Source: Paracoccus tibetensis (GTDB lineage: Bacteria; Pseudomonadota; Alphaproteobacteria; Rhodobacterales; Rhodobacteraceae). From it: a stretch of 64,000 bases of DNA. Shown here piece by piece: positions 1-7,496 of the stretch. The stretch is from NCBI RefSeq assembly GCF_900102505.1, contig NZ_FMVT01000012.1, forward strand, positions 43,758 to 107,757, read 5' to 3'. A program made the translations under genes and the position numbers. Positions within the stretch are counted from its first letter, which is position 1; each line of letters starts with the position of its first letter. A model generated the notes under the pieces. That model had not been told where the DNA came from. It made no database searches and saw only the letters and a list, made by a program, of their open reading frames with translations.

Positions 1-912
1 GCGCGGATGCTGCGCTGCGATTCCCCGCTCTACCCCGCCGCGCTGCGCGGCATCGACGGCGCGCCGCCCGTCCTCTGGGTGCGCGGCGATCCCGCCTGGC
101 TAGCGCATCCGACGGTCGCGGTGATCGGCGCGCGCAACGCCTCCTCGCTCGGGCTTCGCATGGCGCGCGGCATGGCCGCGGGCCTCGGCGAGGCGGGGCT
201 GGCCGTCGCCGCGGGCCTCGCGCGCGGCATCGACACGGCCGCCCACAACGCCGCCCTGCCGACCGGCACGATCGCGGTGATGGCCGGCGGCGTCGACGTG
301 ATCTACCCGGCCGAGAACGCGATCCTCGCCGCGCAGATCGCCGAGAAGGGCCTTCTCGTCTCCGAGCAGCCGCCGGGGACCGAGCCGGCGGCCCGCCACT
401 TCCCCACCCGCAACCGCATCGTCTCGGGCCTTTCCCGCGCCGTGATCGTGATCGAGGCCGCGCACCGCTCGGGCACGCTGATCACCGCCAAGAACGCGCT
501 GGACCAGGGGCGCGAGGTGATGGCGGTGCCGGGTCATCCGATGGATGCCCGCGCCGCCGGCTGCAACGCATTGATCCGCGACGGCGCCCTTCTTGTCCGC
601 AGCGCCGCGGATGTCGTCGAGGCGCTGGCCGCGGCCGAGGACGCCCCCGTTGCGCGCCCCGCAGCCATCGCCGCACCCGTGCCAGCCCCGCAGCGTCTTG
701 CTCCGGCGCCTGCCCGGCTGGCACGGGACAGCGGCGGGCCGGTGCAGCTGGAGGCACGCATCCTCTCGCGCCTCGGCCCCTCGCCGACCGAGGAGAACAT
801 GCTGATCCGCGATCTCGGCATCCCGGCCGCCATGGCCAGCGCCGCGATCCTGGCCCTGGAGCTGCAGGGCCGCGTGACCCGGATGGCGGGCGGGCGGCTG
901 GCCCTGAGCTGA
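1..912 (+). CDS. dprA: DNA processing protein DprA (5' end outside window)
   Basis: DprA binds single-stranded DNA and loads RecA onto it during natural transformation, in the cytoplasm. The reading frame is open from base 1; the first ATG at 7 is internal, because the visible protein begins at the block that follows the usual N-terminal SAM-like domain (YPAALRGIDGAPPVLWVRGD). The Rossmann-like core follows with AVIGARNAS, AGLARGIDTAAH, VMAGGVDVIYP, FPTRNRIVSGLS and SGTLITAKNALDQGR, all diagnostic of the Smf/DprA family. After an Ala/Pro linker (about residues 210-240 from the ATG) a winged-helix DML1-like domain ends the protein at residue 301. The family usually has about 360-390 residues, so roughly 60-80 are missing upstream. 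A 95-bp gap separates it from topA. Family identity is certain; competence in this organism is not shown. Confidence 0.95.
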   Translation, partial: ARMLRCDSPLYPAALRGIDGAPPVLWVRGDPAWLAHPTVAVIGARNASSLGLRMARGMAAGLGEAGLAVAAGLARGIDTAAHNAALPTGTIAVMAGGVDVIYPAENAILAAQIAEKGLLVSEQPPGTEPAARHFPTRNRIVSGLSRAVIVIEAAHRSGTLITAKNALDQGREVMAVPGHPMDARAAGCNALIRDGALLVRSAADVVEALAAAEDAPVARPAAIAAPVPAPQRLAPAPARLARDSGGPVQLEARILSRLGPSPTEENMLIRDLGIPAAMASAAILALELQGRVTRMAGGRLALS

Positions 913-921
913 GGGGCCGGC

Positions 922-931
922 GGGGGGGGGG
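922..931. repeat. G10 homopolymer tract between dprA and topA
   Basis: Ten consecutive G residues lie ten bases after the dprA stop and about 18 bp before the putative topA -35 box. Such tracts can slip during replication and are also frequent sequencing-error sites. No function is shown. Confidence 0.6.
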
Positions 932-948
932 CGGGTCCAAAGGCCCCG

Positions 949-977
949 TTGACACGACCGGGCCCCGGACCCATGTT
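949..977 (+). promoter_or_regulatory. putative sigma70-type promoter of topA
   Basis: A perfect TTGACA (949-954) is followed after 17 bases by CATGTT (972-977), 31 bp before the chosen topA start at 1008. The -35 is consensus, the -10 matches at four positions. Inferred from sequence only. Confidence 0.45.
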
Positions 978-1007
978 GCCGCCCCATTGCATCTGCCCGA
1001 GGTCTTC

Positions 1008-3692
1008 ATGCCCGTTGTCGTCGTCGAATCTCCGGCCAAGGCCAAAACCATCGAGAAATATCTCGGCGGCGACTACCGCGTGCTCGCCAGCTTCGGCCAT
1101 GTCCGCGACCTTCCCCCGAAGGACGGCAGTGTCGATCCCGACCATGACTTCGACATGAAATGGGAGGTCGCGGCCGACAGCAAGAAGCACCTCAAGGCGA
1201 TCAAGGACGCGCTGAAGGACGACCAGAACCTGATCCTCGCCACCGACCCTGACCGCGAGGGCGAGGCGATCAGTTGGCACCTTCTGGAGGCGCTGGCCCC
1301 TGCCCTGAAGAAGGGCGCCGCGGTGAACCGCGTCACCTTCAACGCCATCACCAAGTCCGCCGTGACCGAGGCCATCGCCAAGCCTCGCCAGATCGACCAG
1401 CCGCTGGTCGATGCCTACCTGGCCCGCCGCGCGCTGGACTATCTTGTGGGCTTCAACCTCTCGCCGGTCCTCTGGCGCAAGCTGCCGGGCGCCAAGTCCG
1501 CCGGCCGCGTGCAGTCCGTCTGCCTGCGCCTGATCGTCGACCGCGAGATGGAGATCGAGGCCTTCAAGCCCCGCGAATACTGGTCCGTCCATGCCCGCCT
1601 CGCCACCCCCGCGGGCGAGGAATATGACGCGCAGCTCGTCTCGCTGGCCGGCTCGAAGCTCGACCGCTTCGATCTTGGCACGGCCGAGAAGGCCGCGATA
1701 GCCCTCAGCGCGGTGACCAGCCGCGATCTGACGGTCGCCAGCGTCACCGCCAAGCCCGCCAGCCGCAATCCCTGGCCGCCCTTCATGACCTCGACCCTCC
1801 AGCAGGAGGCGAGCCGCAAGCTGGGCATGGGCGCGAAGGCCTGCATGTCGGCGGCGCAGCGGCTCTACGAGGCGGGGCTGATCACCTACATGCGGACCGA
1901 CGGGATCGACATGGCGCCCGAGGCGGTGATGTCGGCCCGCGACGCGATCAAGGCGAAGTTCGGCGAGAATTACCTGCCGAAGTCGCCGCGCATGTACAAG
2001 AACAAGGCCAAGAACGCGCAGGAAGCGCATGAATGCATCCGCCCGACTGACATGATGATGTCGCCGGACCGGCTGAAGGTCAGCGCGGACGACCAGCGCA
2101 AGCTTTATGACCTGATCTGGAAGCGCACCATCGCCAGCCAGATGGAAGCGGCGCGGATGGAGCGCACGACGGTCGAGATCGCCAGCCAGGATGCCCAGGT
2201 CGGCCTGCGCGCGACGGGCCAGGTGATGCTGTTCGACGGTTTCCTGCGCGTCTACGACCAAGGCCGCGACGATGACGAGGGCGAGGACAGCTCCCGCCTG
2301 CCCAAGATTGCCGAGGGCGAGGCCGCGCACCTTGTCCCCGCCGCCTTCGATGACGAATTGGCGAAGGCCCGCGAGAAGGGCGGCGATGCGATCAGCGCAC
2401 CCGCCGGCCAGCGCGGCGCGCCGGGCCTGCTGACGGATGAACGCGCCGCGGCCGCCGCCCGCCAGCACTTCACCCAGCCCCCGCCCCGCTACACCGAGGC
2501 GACGCTGGTCAAGCGCATGGAGGAGCTGGGGATCGGCCGCCCCTCGACATATGCCAGCATCGTCACGACGATTCAGGACCGGGATTACGTCCGGAAGGAT
2601 AAGAACCGCCTGATCCCCGAGGACAAGGGCCGGCTGGTCACGATCTTCCTGCTGAAATACTTCCCGCGCTATGTCAGCTACGACTTCACCGCCGACCTGG
2701 AAACCGAACTGGACGAGATCAGCGCGGGCGACCGGGTCTGGCGCGACGTTCTCGGCCGGTTCTGGAAGGATTTTTCTAAAGCGCTTGAAGGCACGTCCGA
2801 GCTGCGGATCACCGAGGTTCTGAACGCCATCGACGAGGCGCTGGCGCCGCATCTCTATCCGCCGCGGGCGGATGGGGGCGATCCGCGCGTCTGCCCGCTT
2901 TGCAACGCGGGGCGGCTGAACCTGAAGACGGCCCGCTCGGGCGGGGCCTTCATCGGCTGCACGAACTACCCCGAATGCCGCTACACGCGCCCCCTCTCGG
3001 CCCCTGATGGCGAGGCGCCGGTGGGCGACCGGGTGCTGGGCGAGGACGCGGGCGACCCGATCAGCCTCAAGACCGGGCGCTTCGGCCCCTATGTCCAGCG
3101 CGGCGAGGCGACCGAGGAGAACCCCAAGCCGCCGCGTGCCTCGATCCCCAAGGGCTGGGATGCGGCGAGCCTCGATCTTGAGAAGGCCGTGCAGCTTCTG
3201 GCCCTGCCCCGCCCCGTGGGGCCGCATCCCGAGGACGGCGTGCTGGTCGAGGCCGGCATCGGGCGCTTCGGCCCCTACGTCAAGCACGGCAGCAAATACG
3301 CCAACATCCCTGATGTGGACGAGGTCTTCACCATCGGCATGAACCGCGCGGTGGAGGTTCTCGCCTCCAAGCAGATCCGCGGCCGGGCACCGGCCGCCGC
3401 CCCGCTGCGCGAGATGGGCGATCACCCGGACGGCGGGGCGATCCAGGTGATGAACGGCCGCTACGGAGCCTATGTGAAGTGGGAGAAGGTGAACGCCACC
3501 CTGCCCCGCGACGTGCAGCCCGAGGACCTGACGCTGGAGCAGGCGCTGGAGCTGATCGCGGCCAAGGCGGCGAAGTCGCCCAAGAAGGCGACCAAGAAGC
3601 CGGCGGCCAAGAAGGCAGCGCCTGCAAGCAAGGCCACGGCCGCCGCGAAACCCAAGGCCAAGCCCAAGCCCAAGCCCAAGGCCGCCGAGTAG
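1008..3692 (+). CDS. topA: DNA topoisomerase I (type IA)
   Basis: Relaxes negative supercoils by passing a strand through a transient 5'-phosphotyrosyl break. The TOPRIM domain is at the N-terminus (ESPAKAKTIEKYL, then DPDREGEAISWHL), and the catalytic tyrosine is Tyr294 in GLITYMRTDG. A four-cysteine zinc ribbon near residue 630 (CPLCNAGRL...CTNYPEC) is followed by repeated C-terminal DNA-binding modules of the form GRFGPYV, and the protein ends in a Lys/Ala/Pro-rich tail of about 40 residues, typical of alphaproteobacterial TopA. I chose ATG 1008 (MPVVVVESPAKAK) rather than the ATG at 987, because the TOPRIM domain normally starts within three or four residues of the N-terminus and a GAGG lies nine bases upstream. 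Length 894 aa is normal for the lineage. Probably monocistronic. Confidence 0.97.
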   Translation: MPVVVVESPAKAKTIEKYLGGDYRVLASFGHVRDLPPKDGSVDPDHDFDMKWEVAADSKKHLKAIKDALKDDQNLILATDPDREGEAISWHLLEALAPALKKGAAVNRVTFNAITKSAVTEAIAKPRQIDQPLVDAYLARRALDYLVGFNLSPVLWRKLPGAKSAGRVQSVCLRLIVDREMEIEAFKPREYWSVHARLATPAGEEYDAQLVSLAGSKLDRFDLGTAEKAAIALSAVTSRDLTVASVTAKPASRNPWPPFMTSTLQQEASRKLGMGAKACMSAAQRLYEAGLITYMRTDGIDMAPEAVMSARDAIKAKFGENYLPKSPRMYKNKAKNAQEAHECIRPTDMMMSPDRLKVSADDQRKLYDLIWKRTIASQMEAARMERTTVEIASQDAQVGLRATGQVMLFDGFLRVYDQGRDDDEGEDSSRLPKIAEGEAAHLVPAAFDDELAKAREKGGDAISAPAGQRGAPGLLTDERAAAAARQHFTQPPPRYTEATLVKRMEELGIGRPSTYASIVTTIQDRDYVRKDKNRLIPEDKGRLVTIFLLKYFPRYVSYDFTADLETELDEISAGDRVWRDVLGRFWKDFSKALEGTSELRITEVLNAIDEALAPHLYPPRADGGDPRVCPLCNAGRLNLKTARSGGAFIGCTNYPECRYTRPLSAPDGEAPVGDRVLGEDAGDPISLKTGRFGPYVQRGEATEENPKPPRASIPKGWDAASLDLEKAVQLLALPRPVGPHPEDGVLVEAGIGRFGPYVKHGSKYANIPDVDEVFTIGMNRAVEVLASKQIRGRAPAAAPLREMGDHPDGGAIQVMNGRYGAYVKWEKVNATLPRDVQPEDLTLEQALELIAAKAAKSPKKATKKPAAKKAAPASKATAAAKPKAKPKPKPKAAE

Positions 3693-3723
3693 CGGCTGCG
3701 GGCGGTAACATCCCCTGCTGCAA

Positions 3724-3751
3724 TTGACAGTCCGCGTCGCACGCCTACTGT
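3724..3751 (+). promoter_or_regulatory. putative sigma70-type promoter of scoAB
   Basis: TTGACA (3724-3729), a 16-base spacer and TACTGT (3746-3751) lie 34 bp before the scoA start, in the only non-coding stretch between topA and scoA. A GGGGGAG ribosome-binding site sits just before ATG 3785. Confidence 0.5.
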
Positions 3752-3784
3752 GCAGGCGCAGAAACAGTCAGACGGGGGAGGCCG

Positions 3785-4489
3785 ATGAAAAAGGTCTATG
3801 GCAGTGCCGACGAGGCGCTGGAGGGATTGCTTCATGACGGGATGTTCATCGCGGCGGGCGGCTTCGGCCTCTGCGGCATTCCCGAGCTTCTGATCGACGC
3901 GGTGGTGAAGTCGGGGGTCAAGGACCTCACCATCGCCAGCAACAATTGCGGCGTGGACGGGTTCGGCCTCGGCAAGCTCCTCGACACGCGGCAGATCCGG
4001 AAGATGATCTCCTCCTATGTCGGCGAGAATGCCGAGTTCATGCGCCAGTACCTCTCGGGCGAGCTGGAGCTGGAGTTCAACCCGCAAGGCACCCTGGCCG
4101 AGCGCATGCGCGCCGGCGGCAGCGGCATCCCGGGCTTCTACACCAAGACCGGCGTCGGCACCGTCATCGCCGAGGGCAAGGAAGTGAAGAACTTCGACGG
4201 CCAGGACTACATCCTCGAGCGCGGCATCGTCGCGGACCTGTCGATCGTGAAGGCATGGAAAGCGGATGACACCGGCAACCTGGTGTTCCGCAAGACCGCC
4301 CGCAACTTCAACCCGCCGGCGGCCATGTGCGGCAAGATCTGCGTCGCCGAAGTGGAAGAGATCGTTCCGCGGGGCAGCCTCGACCCTGACCTGATCCACC
4401 TGCCCGGCATCTACGTGCACCGGATCATCCAAGGCCAGCACGAGAAGCGCATCGAGCAGCGCACCACCCGCAAGAAGGAGACCGTCTGA
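3785..4489 (+). CDS. scoA: succinyl-CoA:3-ketoacid CoA-transferase subunit A
   Basis: The alpha half of the two-subunit SCOT enzyme that moves CoA from succinyl-CoA to acetoacetate, letting the cell use ketone bodies or balance polyhydroxybutyrate turnover. The family signature [12 protein letters not shown] is at residues 20-31, followed by [31 protein letters not shown] and [13 protein letters not shown], all standard for the alpha subunit. At 234 aa it is full length. A GGGGGAG box five bases before the ATG supports the start. Its stop overlaps the start of scoB by one base (TGATG), so the two are translationally coupled and give equimolar subunits. Distinction from the related atoDA-type acetate CoA-transferases rests on close agreement with the SCOT pattern and is likely but not absolute. 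Confidence 0.93.
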   Translation: MKKVYGSADEALEGLLHDGMFIAAGGFGLCGIPELLIDAVVKSGVKDLTIASNNCGVDGFGLGKLLDTRQIRKMISSYVGENAEFMRQYLSGELELEFNPQGTLAERMRAGGSGIPGFYTKTGVGTVIAEGKEVKNFDGQDYILERGIVADLSIVKAWKADDTGNLVFRKTARNFNPPAAMCGKICVAEVEEIVPRGSLDPDLIHLPGIYVHRIIQGQHEKRIEQRTTRKKETV

Positions 4490-5127
4490 TGCCCCAAGCA
4501 GCTAAAGGGTGGGACCGCAACCAGATGGCGGCGCGGGCCGCGCAGGAGCTGGAAGACGGCATGTATGTCAACCTCGGCATCGGCATCCCGACGCTTGTGG
4601 CGAACTACGTGGGCGACAAGGACATCACCCTGCAATCCGAGAACGGCATGCTGGGCATGGGCCCCTTCCCCTATGAGGGCGAGGAGGACCCCGACCTCAT
4701 CAACGCCGGCAAGCAGACCATCACCGAGCTGTCGCGCACGTCCTATTTCGACAGCGCGACCAGCTTCGGCATGATCCGCGGCGGCAAGATCGCGGCGGCG
4801 ATCCTGGGCGCGATGGAGGTCTCGGAAGAGGGCGATCTGGCCAACTGGATGATCCCCGGCAAGCTGGTCAAGGGCATGGGCGGCGCGATGGACCTGGTCG
4901 CGGGCGTCGGCCGGGTCATCGTGGTGATGGACCACACCAACAAGGCCGGCGAGAGCAAGGTGCTGAAGGCTTGCACCCTGCCGCTGACCGGCAAGGCCGT
5001 GGTGGACCGGATCATCACCAACCTCGGCGTTCTGGACGTCGTGCCGGGCGGGCTCAAGATCGTCGAGCTGGCCGATGGCGTCTCCGAGGACGAACTGCGC
5101 GCCTCGACTGAGGCGACCATCGTCTGA
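4489..5127 (+). CDS. scoB: succinyl-CoA:3-ketoacid CoA-transferase subunit B
   Basis: The beta half of SCOT, carrying the catalytic glutamate that forms the glutamyl-CoA thioester. That residue is Glu51 in the conserved SENGMLGMGP. Other family blocks are NLGIGIPTLVANYV (28-41), FDSATSFGMIRGGK and MVKGMGGAMDLV-like KGMGGAMDLVAGV. Length 212 aa is normal. It starts on the last base of the scoA stop codon. After the stop there is an 81-bp gap with no clear terminator before the next gene, so read-through into the downstream cluster is possible. Confidence 0.93.
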   Translation: MPQAAKGWDRNQMAARAAQELEDGMYVNLGIGIPTLVANYVGDKDITLQSENGMLGMGPFPYEGEEDPDLINAGKQTITELSRTSYFDSATSFGMIRGGKIAAAILGAMEVSEEGDLANWMIPGKLVKGMGGAMDLVAGVGRVIVVMDHTNKAGESKVLKACTLPLTGKAVVDRIITNLGVLDVVPGGLKIVELADGVSEDELRASTEATIV

Positions 5128-5208
5128 GCGGCGTCGCCGCGGCATGGGGCTCTGCCTCCATCGCCCGCGGCGGCTCCCCCCGGTTATTTCTTGTGAAGGT
5201 GGTTGGGC

Positions 5209-5781
5209 ATGGAGGCCGAGCGGATCGCCGCGCTGTTCACGCGCGAGGACGGCAGCTTTCTCTGCGCGCGGTGGGGCCGGCCGGTCGCGCCGGTGATCTT
5301 CGGACTGGCCGAGGAGAGCCTTGCGATCTTCAGCGCTGCGATCCGGGCCGGGTTCGCCCATGCCGGACATCCCGTCGCCGAGACCGATCCCGAGATGGGC
5401 GCCAACCTCATGGTCTTCGCGGTGCGGGACTGGGACGAACTGGCGGGCGTGCCGGACTTCGATCTCCTGACCGGGCAGCCGGGCCTGCCGGGCCGGCTGT
5501 CGCGCAGCGGCGCCGACCAGTACCGCATCCAGCGTTTCGACGCCGATGGCGGCATCCGCGCCTGCGTGATGCTGCTGCGGCTCGGCGGGGCGCTGTCCGA
5601 GGCGCACCCTGCCGCGCTGGCCGAGGCGCTGACGATGCGCGCCGCCCTGAGTTTCGCGACCGAGATCGCGCCCGAGCCCTCGGTCGCCGCGCTGATCCGC
5701 GCCGCCTATGACCCGGTCCTGCCGGTCGCGGCCCGTGATCCCTCGCATGCGCTGCGGCTGGCGGCACGGCTGGTGCGATGA
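5209..5781 (+). CDS. conserved-looking protein of unknown function upstream of ybgC
   Basis: I do not recognise this 190-aa protein. It is acidic to neutral, lacks a signal peptide or membrane segments, and has Ala/Leu-rich helical stretches in its C-terminal third. The start is ATG 5209, because AAGG (5196-5199) lies nine bases upstream; an in-frame TTG at 5203 is closer to that box. Its stop codon overlaps the ybgC start by four bases (ATGA), so the two are translationally coupled and it probably belongs to the ybgC-tol transcription unit. Codon use matches its neighbours, which supports a real gene. The coupling suggests a role linked to the Tol-Pal cluster, but nothing in the sequence shows a biochemical activity. 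Confidence 0.8.
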   Translation: MEAERIAALFTREDGSFLCARWGRPVAPVIFGLAEESLAIFSAAIRAGFAHAGHPVAETDPEMGANLMVFAVRDWDELAGVPDFDLLTGQPGLPGRLSRSGADQYRIQRFDADGGIRACVMLLRLGGALSEAHPAALAEALTMRAALSFATEIAPEPSVAALIRAAYDPVLPVAARDPSHALRLAARLVR

Positions 5782-6173
5782 CCCATCGCCTGTCCCTGCG
5801 CGTCTATTATGAGGACACCGACCTTGCCGGAATCGTCTATTACGCCAATTACCTGAAGTTCATCGAGCGCGGCCGCAGCGAGTGGCTGCGCGAACTGGGC
5901 GTGGACCAGGCCGCGCTGAAGCGGCAGGGGCGCGTCTTCGCCGTGCGCCGGATCGAGGCGGACTACCTGCGCCCCGCCCTCTACGACGACCTTCTGAGCG
6001 TCGAGACCAGCCTGGGCGAGTCCGCCCGGGCGCGCCTCGTGCTCGAGCAGAGGGTGCTGCGCGGCGAGGAGACGCTGTTTTCCGCGCGGGTCATCATCGC
6101 CTGCCTGGATGCCGCGGGCCGGCCCGTGCGGCTGCCGGACGGGCTGCCGGCGCTGCTGGGCGGCAAGAGCTGA
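5778..6173 (+). CDS. ybgC: tol-pal associated acyl-CoA thioesterase YbgC
   Basis: A cytoplasmic hot-dog fold thioesterase that hydrolyses acyl-CoA or acyl-ACP and is encoded with the Tol-Pal system in most proteobacteria. The catalytic motif YYEDTDLAGIVYYANYLKF begins at residue 10; Asp15 aligns with the catalytic Asp18 of E. coli YbgC. The helix FIERGRSEWLRELG follows as expected. Length 131 aa is typical. It overlaps the upstream gene by four bases and is followed by 169 bp before tolQ, in which a seven-bp GC-rich hairpin (6173-6190) begins at the ybgC stop codon. Its exact substrate is not evident. Confidence 0.93.
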   Translation: MTHRLSLRVYYEDTDLAGIVYYANYLKFIERGRSEWLRELGVDQAALKRQGRVFAVRRIEADYLRPALYDDLLSVETSLGESARARLVLEQRVLRGEETLFSARVIIACLDAAGRPVRLPDGLPALLGGKS

Positions 6174-6342
6174 GGGCGCGGCGGCGCCCTGTGCCCCGCG
6201 CGGGACAGGAGGCGGGAATTTGCTGTAAAGTGACGCCATTGTGTTGCGCCGGGGGCTGAAAGCCGTGTCAGGAACGCGGTAGAAGGCGCGCAAGCCCGCC
6301 GGCCCGGTGCAGCAGGCGGATCAAGACGATGAGGCAGTGAAG

Positions 6343-7041
6343 ATGGAACCCATTCAGGCCGCCGAGGCCATCGATTTCTCCGCCGTGGCGCTGTTCATGC
6401 GCTCCTCGCTGACCGTGCAGGTGGTGATGGTCATGCTGATCGCCGCCTCGTTCTGGGGCTGGGCGATCATCGTGCAGAAGTATCTGGTCTTCGCCCGCGC
6501 CCGGCGCGAGGCGGCGCAGTTCGACCGCGCCTTCTGGTCGGGCGAGCCGCTGGACGATCTCTATGACCGGCTCGGCGACCGGCCCAAAGGCGCGTCCGAG
6601 CGGATCTTCGCGGCCGGCATGACCGAGTGGCGGCGCAGCCATCGCGACGACGGCCGCCTGATTCCCGGCGGCATCCCCCGCATCGACCGCGCCATGAACG
6701 TCGCCATCCAGCGCGAGGAGCAGCGGCTGTTCCGCGGCCTCTCGTTCCTGGCGACCGTCGGATCGACCGCGCCGTTCATCGGCCTCTTCGGGACGGTCTG
6801 GGGGATCAAGACCGCCTTCGAGGGGATCGCGCTGAGCCAGGACACCAGCCTCGCCGTCGTCGCGCCCGGCATCGCCGAGGCGCTGCTGGCCACCGCGCTC
6901 GGCCTTGTCGCGGCCATCCCGGCCGTCGTCTTCTACAACAAGCTCTCGGGCGACGCGGACCGCATCACCGGCGCTTGGGAAAACTTCGCCGACGAGTTCA
7001 GCACGCTGCTCTCGCGCCAGATCCAGGAACCCGCGGCATGA
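6343..7041 (+). CDS. tolQ: Tol-Pal system proton channel subunit TolQ
   Basis: Inner-membrane protein of the MotA/TolQ/ExbB family; with TolR it forms the proton-driven motor that energises TolA during outer-membrane constriction at division. Three membrane segments are visible: about residues 25-45 (VVMVMLIAASFWGWAIIVQ), 140-160 (TAPFIGLFGTVWGIKTAF region, with the conserved Thr/Gly/Pro face) and 175-200 (ALLATALGLVAAIPAVVFY). I use ATG 6343 (MEPIQAAEAI), which has a GAGGCA box seven bases upstream, instead of an in-frame GTG at 6307. Length 232 aa is normal. The stop overlaps tolR by four bases. Confidence 0.95.
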   Translation: MEPIQAAEAIDFSAVALFMRSSLTVQVVMVMLIAASFWGWAIIVQKYLVFARARREAAQFDRAFWSGEPLDDLYDRLGDRPKGASERIFAAGMTEWRRSHRDDGRLIPGGIPRIDRAMNVAIQREEQRLFRGLSFLATVGSTAPFIGLFGTVWGIKTAFEGIALSQDTSLAVVAPGIAEALLATALGLVAAIPAVVFYNKLSGDADRITGAWENFADEFSTLLSRQIQEPAA

Positions 7042-7493
7042 GCGCATCCGTCGTCAAGCGCGAGGCCCGCAAGGGGCGCGGACGGCGGCGCAACGCGCCC
7101 ATGTCCGAGATCAACGTCACGCCCTTCGTGGACGTGATGCTGGTCCTGCTGATCATCTTCATGGTCGCCGCGCCCCTGATGACGGCCGGCGTGCCGCTGA
7201 ACCTGCCGCAAACCGCGGCGAATGCCGTGCCGACCGAGCAGGAGGAGCCGCTGGTCATCTCGGTCCCGGTCGAGGGGCCGACGCTGCTGATGGACCAGCC
7301 CATCGGGGATGACGAGATGGTCACCCGCCTGCGCGCAGTCATTGCCGAGCGGCAGTCATCGCGGGTCTTCCTGCGCGCGGATGGGGGCATTCCCTATGCG
7401 CGCGTCGTGCAGATCATGGGCGCGCTGAACGCGGCGGGCATCACCGACATCGTCCTGGTCACCGAGACCGGCGGCCCGCGCATGGACGGCTGA
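7038..7493 (+). CDS. tolR: Tol-Pal system protein TolR
   Basis: Single-span inner-membrane partner of TolQ in the proton-driven motor; its periplasmic domain is thought to bind peptidoglycan when energised. After a basic N-terminus (KREARKGRGRRRN) the conserved SEINVTPFVDVMLVLLIIFM appears at about residues 23-42; the aspartate in FVDVML is the proton-carrying residue of this family. The periplasmic ExbD-like domain runs to residue 151. It starts within the tolQ stop (ATGA) and ends three bases before tolA, so the three genes are a coupled unit. Confidence 0.95.
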   Translation: MSASVVKREARKGRGRRRNAPMSEINVTPFVDVMLVLLIIFMVAAPLMTAGVPLNLPQTAANAVPTEQEEPLVISVPVEGPTLLMDQPIGDDEMVTRLRAVIAERQSSRVFLRADGGIPYARVVQIMGALNAAGITDIVLVTETGGPRMDG

Positions 7494-7496
7494 GCG

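Noticed and set aside
534..3425. 963-aa open frame on the minus strand across topA
   Set aside because: It is the antisense shadow of a GC-rich gene; its translation is Arg/Gly/His-rich and shows no family motif, while the plus strand encodes a full topoisomerase I.
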